A DNA stretch of 64,000 nucleotides from assembly GCF_000003815.2 (NCBI RefSeq), contig NC_049982.1, positions 33,330,308 to 33,394,307 on the forward strand, read 5' to 3'. The stretch comes from Branchiostoma floridae. Its lineage: Eukaryota; Chordata; Leptocardii; Amphioxiformes; Branchiostomatidae. The position numbers and the translations under genes were made by a program. Below the pieces are notes generated by a model that saw nothing but the letters and a program-made list of their open reading frames with translations, did no database searches and was not told the DNA's origin. Positions 31,497 to 42,900 of this stretch are shown here, one piece after another (within the stretch, counting starts at the first letter, position 1; each line of letters opens with the position of its first letter).

Positions 31497-32839
31497 CTAC
31501 AGAATGAACTTCTCAAGTCCTGCTGGTTGGTTGATTTTCCGCTCAACCTCCGCACAGTACTTTTCGGGAACCCCCGCATTTTNNNNNNNNNNNNNNNNNN
31601 NNNNNNNNNNNNNNNNNNNNNNNNNNNNNNNNNNNNNNNNNNNNNNNNNNNNNNNNNNNNNNNNNNNNNNNNNNNNNNNNNNNNNNNNNNNNNNNNNNNN
31701 NNNNNNNNNNNNNNNNNNNNNNNNNNNNNNNNNNNNNNNNNNNNNNNNNNNNNNNNNNNNNNNNNNNNNNNNNNNNNNNNNNNNNNNNNNNNNGCGCTTT
31801 TGTTCCGCAGCACGCGTTCGAACTCCGACCTCTCTCGCTGTGCCTGGACTGCCAGGAAGTGTTCTTTACTCATGACCTGGTCTTCTCGAGCTCTCTTCAA
31901 CAATTCCTCCATCTCTGCCTTCAGACGAGCCTCCTCTCTCTCCTTCTTCCGCCACTCGCGCTCGGCCTGCTCCTGGTTCCGTTTGGCTCGCAGTGCATCC
32001 TTCTCTGCCTGGAGATCTTTAGCACGTTCCTGCAAGGCTCGCAGACGTGCCACTTCCTTCTCCTTCTCCTTCTTGATGCGCTCCTGCTCCGCCTCGTACT
32101 CTGCCTCCCTCTGTGCTCTCTGCTTCTGGTACTCAATAACCTTCTGGTCAGCAAGTCTCTCCTGCTCCGCTTTTTTGGCCCTCATGTCGTCAGCCTCCTG
32201 ATTGGCTCGTTGGATCTCGACTTGGATGTCCAGCTGCTGCAGCCGTTTCCGCTCCAGCTCCTTCAGATCCTCCATCTGCAGCTTCTCCAGGTACTGCAGC
32301 ATCTGCCGAGCCTCCTGGTCCTTCTTCTCCTGGTCCAGCAGCCTATCCTCCTCGTTCTGCTGAATCTGGTCGATGATCTGCTGTTTGCCGATCAGCCTCT
32401 CCTGCTTACGTCGCAACGTGATCTCCTCCTGTAGCTTCAGGTCATTGACCCTATCCACCTCCATCATGAGATCCAGCCTCTTCTCCTCCTCAGTCAACTC
32501 CTTCTGGATCACCCCTTTCTCCAGGATCTGGGCGTCACGGATGGCGTGACACTTGGCGTTGAGGATCAACTCGTTCAGCGCCTTGATCTCGTCTTCTTGT
32601 TCCTCCTGCTGTTTCTTGGCCTTCTCCAACAAGTACTGCGCCTGTTCCTGGGCCTCCTCCTCCAGGTCATTCAGCTTCTCGTTCTGCTTGCGGTCAAGGT
32701 CCTTGACCTTCATGAAGGTCTTCCGTTGAGCACAGGCATCTATGGCCTCCTCCTTCTCCCTCTTCCTCATCTCCTCCAACCTCTCGCGTTCTTCCTTGGT
32801 CAAGACACGGGCAGCAGACTTGATCCTTGCAAACTCTCC
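31497..32839 (-). CDS. CFAP45: CFAP45 last exon (coiled coil), with gap
   Basis: Begins GEFARIKSAARV after the acceptor ttatcatag and runs as one open frame to the gap at 31793. Beyond the gap the frame resumes as NAGVPEKYCAEVERK and KFIL-stop (TAG at 31499-31497). About 70 residues are missing in the N run. Confidence 0.93.
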
Positions 32840-34520
32840 CTATGATAAATCCCAACAAAATAAAACAACAAAATTGAGTTTCTTCACAGAAATAAGACAA
32901 CCCTCCTCAAAGGTTTTTGAAAAAGCTACATGTATATGGAACAAATATCAACAAAAATGGTTGACTGCACAACATACAGCTATAGCTACTGTCAAAGCAT
33001 CTACCGGGAATTCATAAAGCTTTGTACAAGAGAGGTGCATGTGACTATTATGTGGTACAAACTTGAAAGGACACAAACAAGTTTGTTTTTCAGATTTTTT
33101 GGTCATAAATTACAGAGTTCAGCCCCAAACAACTGCACGCTAAATCCCTTGAGCTAAAACAAAATTTTTATTTGTATTCTTTTTTATGCCATACCCGGGC
33201 CATGAAAACGTTCGATACAGGTGTTCCGGACCGTGCAATAACTTTCTGTATCACACAGGTTCGAAAGCTGTATCATACAGGCTTCCTTCGAGTAACTATT
33301 TCGAACAGGCCGAATACCCCACGGTTAAAAATTCGAATACCGGATTTGGACGTTAGAATTGCTGTTGTTACAATTTTTTGTTCAAGGATACAACATTTTC
33401 TCAACTTCTGGTGCATTTGATACCGAAACATGTGTTTTCTTATGTGAGCATGACATAAATAAAATACAATACAGTGTATTCTATATGTATAGCCGGGTCA
33501 TATGTACCGGTCTATATGTAACTTCCTCCACCTACATATATTACCTAATTGTGACCTTTCAACAGTCATGATAGAAACTAGGAAATATAACAAACATGTA
33601 CTGAGATGACAAAATCAAGTAGCCATACATTAATTAGTTCATTCAAAAAAGTTCGGTAAGAAATATCAGGATGTTTAAAGTGGCAAACTACAATTTGCAC
33701 AACGACCTTCTCTTTTTACTTTTGGAGACAGGATATTGCCCTCACCTGATGTAGTATAATGGACTGTCCGGAGGGGTCCTCCATGGGGACTATCAGGTTC
33801 CTTATGAGGTCCTTAGTGATGACCTGAATGGTCTCCCTCCCCGCCTTCTTACTCTTGTTGTTACCTGAGGACAGCCTGTCAACAACAATTAAGAAACTGT
33901 TATAAAAGTGTATCATTGGTGTAACATGTGGAGAGGCTGTAGAGGAAACTGTTAGTGACAACGTGCAGGAAACATCATAAAAACATTTTATTTTGGACTT
34001 TGGAATCGTATGAGTGGGTTACAAACACCAGGCTCTAGGGAAGACTGCCTTCTTGACATTGCATTGTGCGATCTACAGTGGGGTATCCATATGATGTGAT
34101 ACATTACATGATGATCTTAATAATTCATGGCAACAAGAGAGTTATACATGTACAATCATCGCAGTCTGATCACAAGAAATTGTAATAAATAATTGATGAA
34201 CGTCATAACCGATGTAGTGTCCACCAGTGATTTCTTCGTTTTCGTTGTTGCAGCGATCGATGCAGACATCTACAAGATAGACAACTATAAACGTTACAAC
34301 ATTATTTCAAGTATACATGCCTTCGATCAGTTTGCAGTTCTTCCTCAAACGGTGACCCACCACCTCTGCCATTGGTCTGCTGTGTTTTCTTCGTGGAGCC
34401 AAAGAGAGTTTCGTCCACGGTGGAGCCACCAGGATTGACGGTCCTGTAGCGCCTGCTCGCCGCCCGTCTGGAGCCCGCGCTTCCCAGCGACGAGGCCGAA
34501 CCAACCGAACTTCCAGGCAT
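31497..34520 (-). CDS. CFAP45: CFAP45 (CCDC19), ciliary microtubule inner protein
   Basis: CFAP45 is a coiled-coil protein inside ciliary doublet microtubules, binds AMP and supports ciliary motility. Exons in transcript order: 34520-34364, 33864-33746, 32839-31497 (the last interrupted by 211 N). Phases agree (1, 0) and the total is about 539 residues, against about 551 in human. Visible identity: RRYRTV and STVDETLFG near the N-terminus; IQVITKDLIRNLIVPMEDP; then GEFARIKSAARVLTKEE, ILNAKCHAIRDAQILEK and KDALRAKRNQEQAEREWR; and PEKYCAEVERK near the C-terminus. Charged Glu/Lys/Arg heptads across exon 3 indicate an almost continuous coiled coil. An X-box sits 5' of the gene. The long Leu/Ser-rich plus-strand frames here are antisense shadows. 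Confidence 0.95.
31583..31793. other. Assembly gap (211 N) inside CFAP45
   Basis: Unlike the 100-N gaps, this looks like a sized gap. The frame before and after it differs by one base, so the true gap length should be 209 or 212 (mod 3) unless it hides an intron. Confidence 0.97.
33746..33864 (-). CDS. CFAP45: CFAP45 coding exon 2
   Basis: Encodes NNKSKKAGRETIQVITKD through EDPSGQSIILHQ. The donor is gtgagg. The acceptor gctgtcctcag is chosen because its phase matches exon 1. An alternative acceptor, gacag, 11 bp upstream (exon start 33875), has a phase that does not match. Confidence 0.82.
34364..34520 (-). CDS. CFAP45: CFAP45 coding exon 1
   Basis: ATG at 34520-34518, MPGSSVGSASSLGSAGSRR through STKKTQQTNGR. 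I place the donor at AGAG then gtggtg (phase 1), which joins in frame to the exon starting at 33864; the reading frame runs on unspliced to 34302. Two further possible GT donors lie within 10 bp. Confidence 0.8.
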
Positions 34521-34670
34521 TCTTCAACAAGAAAACTGTGCTTAACGACCACAGATGTTACCGAAATCGGTCGGGAAAGACTGGGAACCACAGAAATCAC
34601 ACCCGCTTCTTTCCAGACGAAGTTTACAAAATGGAGGACACAGCTGCTTCGCGCAGATTATTTGCATCCC

Positions 34671-34685
34671 GTCTCCATGGTGACC
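34671..34685. promoter_or_regulatory. X-box (RFX site) upstream of CFAP45
   Basis: GTCTCCATGGTGACC fits the imperfect palindrome of X-boxes (GTNNCC-AT-GGNNAC). It lies 151 bp upstream of the CFAP45 ATG. RFX factors control ciliary genes through such sites close to the start, so the position supports a real element. Confidence 0.6.
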
Positions 34686-34935
34686 GTCGCCAAACAAAAA
34701 CAGTAGAGGGCGATAGCACAGCGTGAACGGGAGAAGGGTTAATTTTGTTCTAGAAAATTTTTGGAGGGATTAAAACAACTATCAGCTTTGATAACCACAT
34801 ACATATAGTTAAGTTGATTCAATAAACTATCTTTACAGCAGAAAGTACCTTTCAGTCATTTTCATGACACTCTGCAAACATGAGGTCATTACGTTTCGAT
34901 GCCCTCCATAACAACGAGAGGGAAAGGAAATGACG

Positions 34936-35115
34936 CAAGCCTACTCTCCAAGCAGAAGTTGGTGGGGGGGAAGTTTATGACTTTTTCTAATATCTCTCGT
35001 TTCCTGTCATCATCATCATCGTTTCCTGTCCGCACTCGCCAAGCTGACAAAAAACGGGAGACATGAGAAAAAAAGTAACAATCTTCCCCACCAACCTCTG
35101 GTAGGAGATAATAAC
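34936..35115. mobile_element. CTCCAAGCAGA-family MITE, degenerate
   Basis: Left end cctactctccaagcagaagttgg and right end ccaacctctggtaggagataa are inverted but diverged. The next ctgcttggagactaa end, at about 35744-35759, may belong to another copy. Confidence 0.45.
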
Positions 35116-35479
35116 CCAAGTCTACCAGCCAGTTAGGTCCGGGCTTTGTGGCTTCTCCAAGAAGGCTTTGTTGATCAGACGATGCAATGTTGCCGTGGTG
35201 GAATAAATCTCCTCTGCCGGCAAAACTCGTTCCCCAGCTTATAAATATGATACTATCTTATGCCACCACGATAACAGCTGGGATATTAGACTACTTTACC
35301 ATATTTCCTTTTTGTAATTTTGTATTATGCTGATTTTTATGTTGGACAGAACAAGGAGGTAACCTCCTTGGACAGAACAAATTCTCATGGCGGACAAGGC
35401 ACTTCCTGTTACAAGTCCTGGGCATGTTTGTTCTGTCAAGGTTCACTCGCAAAGCAGAAACAGTTTTTTTACACAGTCT

Positions 35480-35590
35480 TTCTCATCTGCTGACGTTTCG
35501 CTGACTACTAACCTTTTTTTTACGACCGACCCCCCCAATATTTTTATGAAAAAATCTGAGAAGCAAGAAATTAGATTGGTGTGGCCTTGG
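35480..35590. mobile_element. Partial Harbinger-like MITE end
   Basis: gcaagaaattagattggtgtggcc matches one terminal repeat of the element at 19513-19880. The opposite end is missing. Confidence 0.45.
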
Positions 35591-35929
35591 CACATGTTAG
35601 AAACATCAGTAGACTTCAAAGACTAGCACCAGGAAATGGCAGACGTGATAGGTGGATAGACTGCAGAGCCAAAAGACTGAAATCCCATAATAACTTATTT
35701 GTCCCTACTTAAATTCTTCTTTTTTTTCATCCAGCTGACATGTCTGCTTGGAGACTAACGTTATTAATTTGACAATCATGCATTATTTTTCCTATTTTCA
35801 TTAAATTTGGAGTCTGCACAGAATATCATCCATAAAATTTACATGCTGCAGTCTCCAATGACAGCTAATGTTACTGACAGAAATGTTCAAGCAGATGTTG
35901 GGATTATGATTTTGTGTGTGAGTGTGTGA

Positions 35930-36740
35930 CCATGATTTGATATTGCTTGTGTTAATAACCTTGATATTTGGTACTAGTGTGTGGGTAAGTGTTGATAAGA
36001 CCCCCAACATCTTGCTATGGCACTATAGTGGAACATCTGGTGTTGTTTTGTCATGTTCTGGACATACTATGATTTTTGAGTGGTAAGCACATAGCTCTTG
36101 GGAGGTTTTGGCCACCTGTAGTGCCCTTGAAGCTAGTGCAGGGGCCCATTTTAAAAAAAAGAAAATAACTCAAGAAGGAGACAGTAATGATTTTTTGTAT
36201 GTAATATTAGATATGTAGGAATGGTGCAAGAATGGATAAAGTTACACTGCATTATTGTATTTTCAAGACTACAGGTAGAGGGCCATTTGATCTCTGCACC
36301 TGTGAGCAGAATTGGCTGTTCGAATAGCGATGTTAGCGCCCATTTGTGGTGTGAGGACCATTAAAAAAGGAGATGAATTGTGTTCAGGAATATGAGACCT
36401 CCAAACGTATCATTATTGTGTCCTTATATTCTCTGGAGTGTTCCCTTGCTCCAAATGTCCTGACAGTGTGTTTGTGCTTCTCCTGACAAACTCTCGAATT
36501 GTGGCGGTATTTCAAAAGAACAAGGAATTTAACATCTCACCCCTTAGTGATGATTATGTCTCATGCTATATAAACAGATCAGGACCCACTGCCTTCCATG
36601 ATAGGACTCTGAAAATAGGTAACTCAGAAAGATACATTGATAAATATCAACTAGGCAAATGATACTCTGCTAATTAGCATAATTAATGAGAAAAGATATC
36701 TTCATAATCTGCTGTTTTGTCTTGGACTGTGGTGTAGGTC
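35930..36740 (+). repeat. Octamer-rich dispersed repeat, diverged copy
   Basis: Shares cttgctatggcactatagtgg, ttctggacatactatgatttttgag, ccttccatgataggactctg and taattagcataattaatgag with the 10575 and 29220 copies. Confidence 0.55.
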
Positions 36741-38650
36741 TCTTGAAGAAAAAGAATTATGGACCTGTGTTCTTCAGAGTTTTATCATTAGAAAGAAACT
36801 CAGTCCCTTTCTAAACCATTCACACATATGCAAACTAAACATGCACAATCATGCCCAATGAATCTGACTATGTGAAAACGGTGCGATCTACATCATATAT
36901 TCTTGCTCAACTACTTCACCCATTTTGACATGTACAGAGCGTGGAATGTGACATTATTTTATCAATACTGACAGTTATTTTCACAGACTCATTAAAAATG
37001 AAAAACTATTGTAGCATTTGTAAGATGAAAGATATCAGCAAGCACCACCGTACAAAGGCTACAGTACTCTGGTAACATATGCAATACTTATTTAAATAGC
37101 TAATCATAGATGCTACAAATTAATGGAAAACTTGATTTGTTGTCTTTCTGCCACAATTACAGCCAAGTTACTTCTTCTATAGGGTCCCCGATACATGTAG
37201 AGAATGACACAAATGAAATTCACATCCCTACCTACATGTATAAGGTCGTGCATATAGATCTGAACCAAAATATGCTGAAATCTATATGCTGAATATATGC
37301 CAAAAAACACACCACATTTTCAATAAAGGTTAGCATAATTACTTCTATAATGTGTTAATATCTACTGGTAATTTTCTCAAGACTGTCAAGCCTGGAGAAA
37401 TACTTGAGCATATCTATTGCACGCAAAGAACTTTCCATTATGCCCATATCTACATATATATATATCTGTACACACACATACACACGGATCCATCACCATG
37501 TACAACTAGCATGACAAGTTTGAAACAATGTATTCTATAAAAGCAATAAAGCCTTTAATGGCGAAGTGCAAAAAAAACAGGCGTGAAGTATGTAACAATG
37601 ACAAAAAGCACATGAAAGTTAGCAGCTTCCACCTCTTTTTGTTCTTCTTACTAGGTTATTTGTCCTTCAAGGCGTCTTCAACCTTTCCGTGTGCTGTCAA
37701 TATTGGCACTTTGAACTGTTGATGGAACATGGCGCTTGTAGCTGAGCCAGGCAAGCAACAGCTCCCTTGCAAAAGCTAGCATTTTCTTAATGTTCGTAAA
37801 AATGAATATTCATGTAGTTCCTCTTGTGGTTTGGTTAAGCTATTTTGTTTCTGGACTGAGCAGTTTCAGCAAGCTATCTTTTGCAGAAGACTTAATTCAT
37901 GGCTCAGCTACCAAGCTGTGATATACATACCAATTAAATAAGGCTGGAAGACCCACGCTTCAAACATGTTTCACCTCACTAAATATTGCAACGATGTATT
38001 GCAGTCACGTATTCCCATTCTGTATCAGCTTCTCTACCACTACACGGTCCCTGAACATCAGTGGTAAGTAAAGCCTGCTTGATGTCATGTGCCAATGGTA
38101 TTAACATTCGGTTCAACCCTAGCACAAAAGTTTGGATACTTGATATCTCCATCGTTACTTTTTTCAAATGTATCACACATGTATATCATTGAAAAGCTTA
38201 ATATGTATTGTCCTTTACAGTACCTCCTCATGTGACTTTACCTGGTCAGTTGATATGAGGGACTCATAGAGAAAAACTGCAGAAATTCCCAGTGTCTGAA
38301 GTTAGCAGGGAAATTTTGGCACTTTGGGGAGTGACCCGGCCCATTCATTAATTGATCCTAGTGCTCATTGTACAAAATCATGATCATTACAAATGAGGTA
38401 TTACTTTAACGGCTACCAAAGACTTAAATGCTAATATCAGGGAAGTTTCAGCACTTTTTTCACCATCCAGAAGCTTGATCCATAACTGTGTCATCATAAC
38501 AATGGGGTATAGTTGTAAAGGCCAATATATAACGTTACCCTTTCATATAATCCACAATACAGTGCAACTGACAAAGTAGCAAGTTGAAGATTTTGGTTGT
38601 GAAGAAAGAAAATCATGTTATTCAGTGATTTTCCAACTTTATAAAAAAAA
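36741..38650. other. Intergenic, nothing recognised
   Basis: AT-rich DNA. Reading frames are short and unlike known proteins. A small (at)n/(tac) tract lies near 37450. It separates CFAP45 from the end of the REEP-like gene. Confidence 0.5.
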
Positions 38651-38654
38651 GGAT

Positions 38655-39045
38655 ATACATGTAGCAGTATTCTTTTACACAACCAGTCAATCTCACCTAG
38701 CTGATGTTTCCATGTCTGTCAGATATCTTCCTCAGAGCTTCTACTGGAGTTCTGCTTCTCGCTGCAATATATAGTCAACGTAGGTGGTGCAGTGAGAACA
38801 CAATCCCAAATGTGGCTGAGTTTGCACCCCCCCCTCGTCCCGTTTCTTTACTGGGTTGACGTCATTATCCGGACAGCTTCTCAGAAGCCTTCTTTAATCC
38901 AATGGATGCGTCTGTTGCCTTCTCTATCTATTATCATGGCCCCCTCAATGTCAAAGAAGCTCAGAGGAAGATATCTGACAGACATCGAAACATCAGTTAA
39001 GGTGAGATCAACTGGTTGTGTAAAAGAAAACTGCTATATCCTATG
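38655..39045. mobile_element. Inverted pair of a dispersed repeat
   Basis: The left arm (38655-38755) and the right arm (about 38950-39045) are reverse complements, sharing atatcttcctc / gaggaagatat, cacaaccagt / actggttgtg and ttttacacaac / gttgtgtaaaa. About 195 bp separates them. In sense the arm reads gacagacatcgaaacatcag, a phrase I associate with retroelement 3' ends, possibly Penelope-like. Confidence 0.6.
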
Positions 39046-39843
39046 ATCTACCAACCCGAAATTATTTATGGATTGATGAAACTTATGGAAGATGTGATTA
39101 AGGATATTTTGTGTTAGGTTTACTGGTATACTAGTATGCATTTGTTACAACATAGTTCTGCAACAGCTGTAGGCCACAATCAATGCAAACAAGTCCAACC
39201 TCTCCCCTGGTAAAAACAACTCATCAAAGATTTGTTCAGCAACCAATATTGACAAATTATCAAATTTCAGACTTAGTTGTCTGTTTTGTTGATCATGATT
39301 CTTTAGACACTTATAAAAAGGTGAATTGGTTATCAAGAAATTAATCACAGAAGATGAATGTTATATCCCTTAGCAGCTTCACATCCTTTCTATGTGAGAT
39401 TCTGTGATTAGATGTCAGGATGTAGGTAAGTACAGATGTGTGCATCACGTTCCTGACTATTGTTTGCAGTATGTAGAACAAATATCAGTATACGTGTTTC
39501 TTTTTGCAGACCGCATGATTCAAACACTCATAATCATTACCATTATGAATTATAGATGATTTAAGTTTTTGATTATTTTTCAAAACCTTGCAGAAAATGG
39601 GGGAGGCTTTGATGTTGTGTTCATAGTTTTTGGATCACCATCTTTCTTTTTTTGATGCCAACTTTTCCTGTGGTTTTTGATGGTGATTTTCCTTTAATTT
39701 TATCTGTTTCTATTTCCTTGGTAGCTCCTTTTGTTGTAGTCTCTTTGCAAGCTTTCTCTCTTGTAGGTAATTTTGGTGGGGTTGGTGCGACCAGGGGTCC
39801 TCCCAGGTTGTGTTTGGTGTCCCTTGCAGAAGGTGCCTGTTGG

Positions 39844-39909
39844 TTAAGTGTTGGTCTTTCTGCGAAGTGATCTTGTTCTGGCATAGATGGGACCTTTTCT
39901 GGGATGCTC
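39844..39909 (-). CDS. Putative last exon of REEP-like gene
   Basis: In the frame set by the upstream chain (phase 0) it reads [20 protein letters not shown], one more Thr, then TAA at 39846-39844. The acceptor ttttgttgcag is strong. A different frame from the same acceptor stays open much longer, to a stop at 39621 (with PTPPKLPTREKACKETT and a Lys-rich end), and would need a phase-2 partner. Confidence 0.4.
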   Translation of the reverse strand, partial: EHPRKGPIYARTRSLRRKTNT

Positions 39910-42900
39910 CTGCAACAAAAGTTTCACATTACACACCAGAAGTTTGCATAAGAAGAACAGTGTTATATCATTGTAGCACTACTTGGCTGGGCATACATTG
40001 TAATTGTAAAAAGTTAGATGTATCTACTAGTAGTTTTGAGTAACATAATTGTCTAGATTTACAACTACGGCAAAAGAAATGCTGAATAAAGGAACAAGGA
40101 TACCGTAATAAAATACTAGATATGATGATAAATTGTGCAACTAAATCTGGCTGTTGTTTTTGTACTTAATCTGAAAGATAAGTAGTAAGATATGCAAAAT
40201 TCACATTCACATTCTACAAACAAAATTGAATTATGACATGCTGACGATTTGCAAGCATTGAATTCAACTGCTCTCACCAGCAAGACCCATTAGCAAGCAC
40301 AACAAGAACAACCACAGTGCAAAGGCAAAGAGGCACACCACACAGTGCTACATGTAGGTATGTCACAGCATGTGCAGACAACCAGGGGAAGGACTTACTG
40401 TTGTTTCAGTCTTAGGAATCTCGGATCTCCTACGCTGCATGCGCAAAGTGACAGACCAAGGAAAAAGTTGCAAAGAAACCATCTCAAGGAGAGGTGGTTA
40501 TCATGACTTCCCATTCTGGGACTGGTGTTGTCTCATATTTGTGGTCAGGACTTTCACTTGTTACTGTCGTAGCTACATTTCAAAGTGAGGTAAGTGGGGC
40601 AAACCTTAAATGTGGTCATCACCTCAAGGTGTAGGGGTTCATTTTCTCTTTGTGCACATCTGGTACTGTATCTTTTGTCATCCCCACTAACTTAATGTAT
40701 CAAATAACAGTATGTGGCTTTGAGAGTAGAGGAATATTAGATGTACCCGAGGCAATAGGAATCATTCTAAGGATTTGATCTGATGGGACTGGGGAATGAT
40801 TATACCCATTAAAAGAAAAGTGCAATGGAGGGGAGGGGGCACAGTAAGGTGTTTCTATATGCCTTTTCCTTTGTCTGACAGCATGTTTTTGCATGCATGG
40901 AAAATGAAGAAAAAATTACTTGGTACAAGGGCATGGTAGGTTGTATAATGTACATCCTCAAAAATTTAACTGGCTATATTCTTGCCATGGCCATTCTGTC
41001 TGACAAAGTGTGGCTGACAAAACTGGACCTTCAACAAAGCCCTTGGACAATTTAAAGAAAACGTTCAAGTGCAAAACATTGACCAACAGAAATAAGGTCA
41101 GCATTACCATCCCATATGTCAAGGGAATTTCAGAAAAACTCAGACGAATCTTCCAAAGCTTCAACATTGCCACTTACTTCAAACCTTACTTACCCCTCTG
41201 GCACAAACTGGTACATCCAAAAGACAGACCTCGGAAAGGTATCTAGGGCAAATCAATGTACAGACTCAAATGTGACCAACTGCAAACACAAACATTGGCA
41301 AGACTAGCTGGCCACTAAAAGAAAGGTACAAAAAACATTTCAAACCTAGTGCTATCGGCTCCTCTACCATTCTCTACCACCTACAACACAAACAGGGATA
41401 CTCTTTCCATTCCCAATCTAACGTAGTAACGGTATCCTAGACCTTGAACCCCGCTGGTTCTAACGGGGAGTCAGAGAGGCTATATATGTGAGAATGTACA
41501 ATCCCACCCTCAACAGGAAAGGAGGCCTACATATGGAACTTTCTGGCACTAGGGATCTGGCGCTAGTTCCCCCTCCCCCACCAAACTTGCCAAACCTTAG
41601 CTCCTGTAATTCAAACAACTGGAGCTAATCAACTCATTTGCATACATAGTTTTAACTTGTCTTACCCTTGTTTCTTTTGTACTACTAAAAATTGTCTTCC
41701 TCTCCTTTTTGCATATTATTTCATAGTAAGGATGAACCTGTTCTCCAAATAGACCTCTTTTGCTTTAAATAATGAATTCATAGCAAGGATATGAAAACTC
41801 TCTCCAACAAAATCTTGCCAGTATCACTGACGAAAGACATCTGATGGTGTCTGAAACGTTTCCAAAATCATATCCAGTAGCTCGAGTAACTGCTATTTGG
41901 CATACTGTATTGACGTATCTTGGGAAAACCTACTTACTGACTTCCTGACTCAGCACGACAAACCTACTACGACAGATGTACATGTATACCCTCGTGTACC
42001 AAATAATGGAGACAGCCCACTTAGCAGCCCTGCACAGAGATCAGCTCCCAGATAAGCCCTCTATAGGTGATTATGGAGGGGAAGGCACCATAGCATCATC
42101 ACGTCTTGAATACAAAAAGTACCTTAGGTTTGCTACAGGTGTTTGGTAGGCTTGTGATGATGTACGTACTTTGCCTGTTATCTCCTTCTTCTTGGACTTG
42201 GTAGGAGCTGACTTGATGGGAATTTGTTCATCAGTGTCATCATCATCATCATCATCATCACCATCATCATCAATTTCCACCTGGAAAAATGTTGTCATAC
42301 TTATGTGCACCTGAACTTGTCTGGCGTTTGGGCAGGACATAGTGCTTTTTCTATACACAAATTTCAACACATCCAATAGCAGGTAGATAGGTCACATTGT
42401 GCATATTTTTATTTTCTTTTAAAATCACACAAAACATTTATGTTGTGTTTGCTGATTTGTACTGCTATTACCTAGCTATTTGATGTAAAATCCCATTCCC
42501 TTTATATACATGCTTCCACCTGAATCTTTAAAAAAAAATTGAAAAAAGGAAAAAGCTTTCAAGTGGGGGTTACCACGTACTTGGAAGGGCTTTACTGATT
42601 TCCTGGACTTGCTGGAAGCCTGTTTCCGACTTGTCTCCTGTAACAGGTCATTTCATGTAACAGTTCTGTAACTTTTGTCTTTAGGTGCTTTATCTTACAA
42701 TAGGTCAACAAAACTAACATAACTTGTTGCTCAAAATTCATCTTGGACATTTGGGGGACTTGCATTAAAACAAAGGAGAAAACTTTTTTGATGGTGATTA
42801 CTACATGGATATGAAACAATGACTAAAATCTGCTGCACAATCATTCTGACAGGTATCCTCTCTGTAAAGCACAGTTATGGCTGTTCAACAACTCAAAAGG

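Noticed and set aside
31527..32434. Long Ser- and Leu-rich open frames on the plus strand
   Set aside because: They are antisense to the CFAP45 coiled-coil exon; Glu/Lys/Arg codons read backwards give Leu/Ser/Phe. The minus strand has clear homology and splice sites.
34538..34726. Plus-strand ORF (MEDTAASRRLFASRLHG region) as a divergent gene
   Set aside because: Short, no homology seen, and it overlaps the CFAP45 promoter and X-box; a divergent transcript is possible but unsupported.
38698..38756. Terminal exon of the REEP-like gene (RSRTPVEALRKIS...)
   Set aside because: The sequence occurs again inverted at 38950-39010 and belongs to a dispersed repeat.
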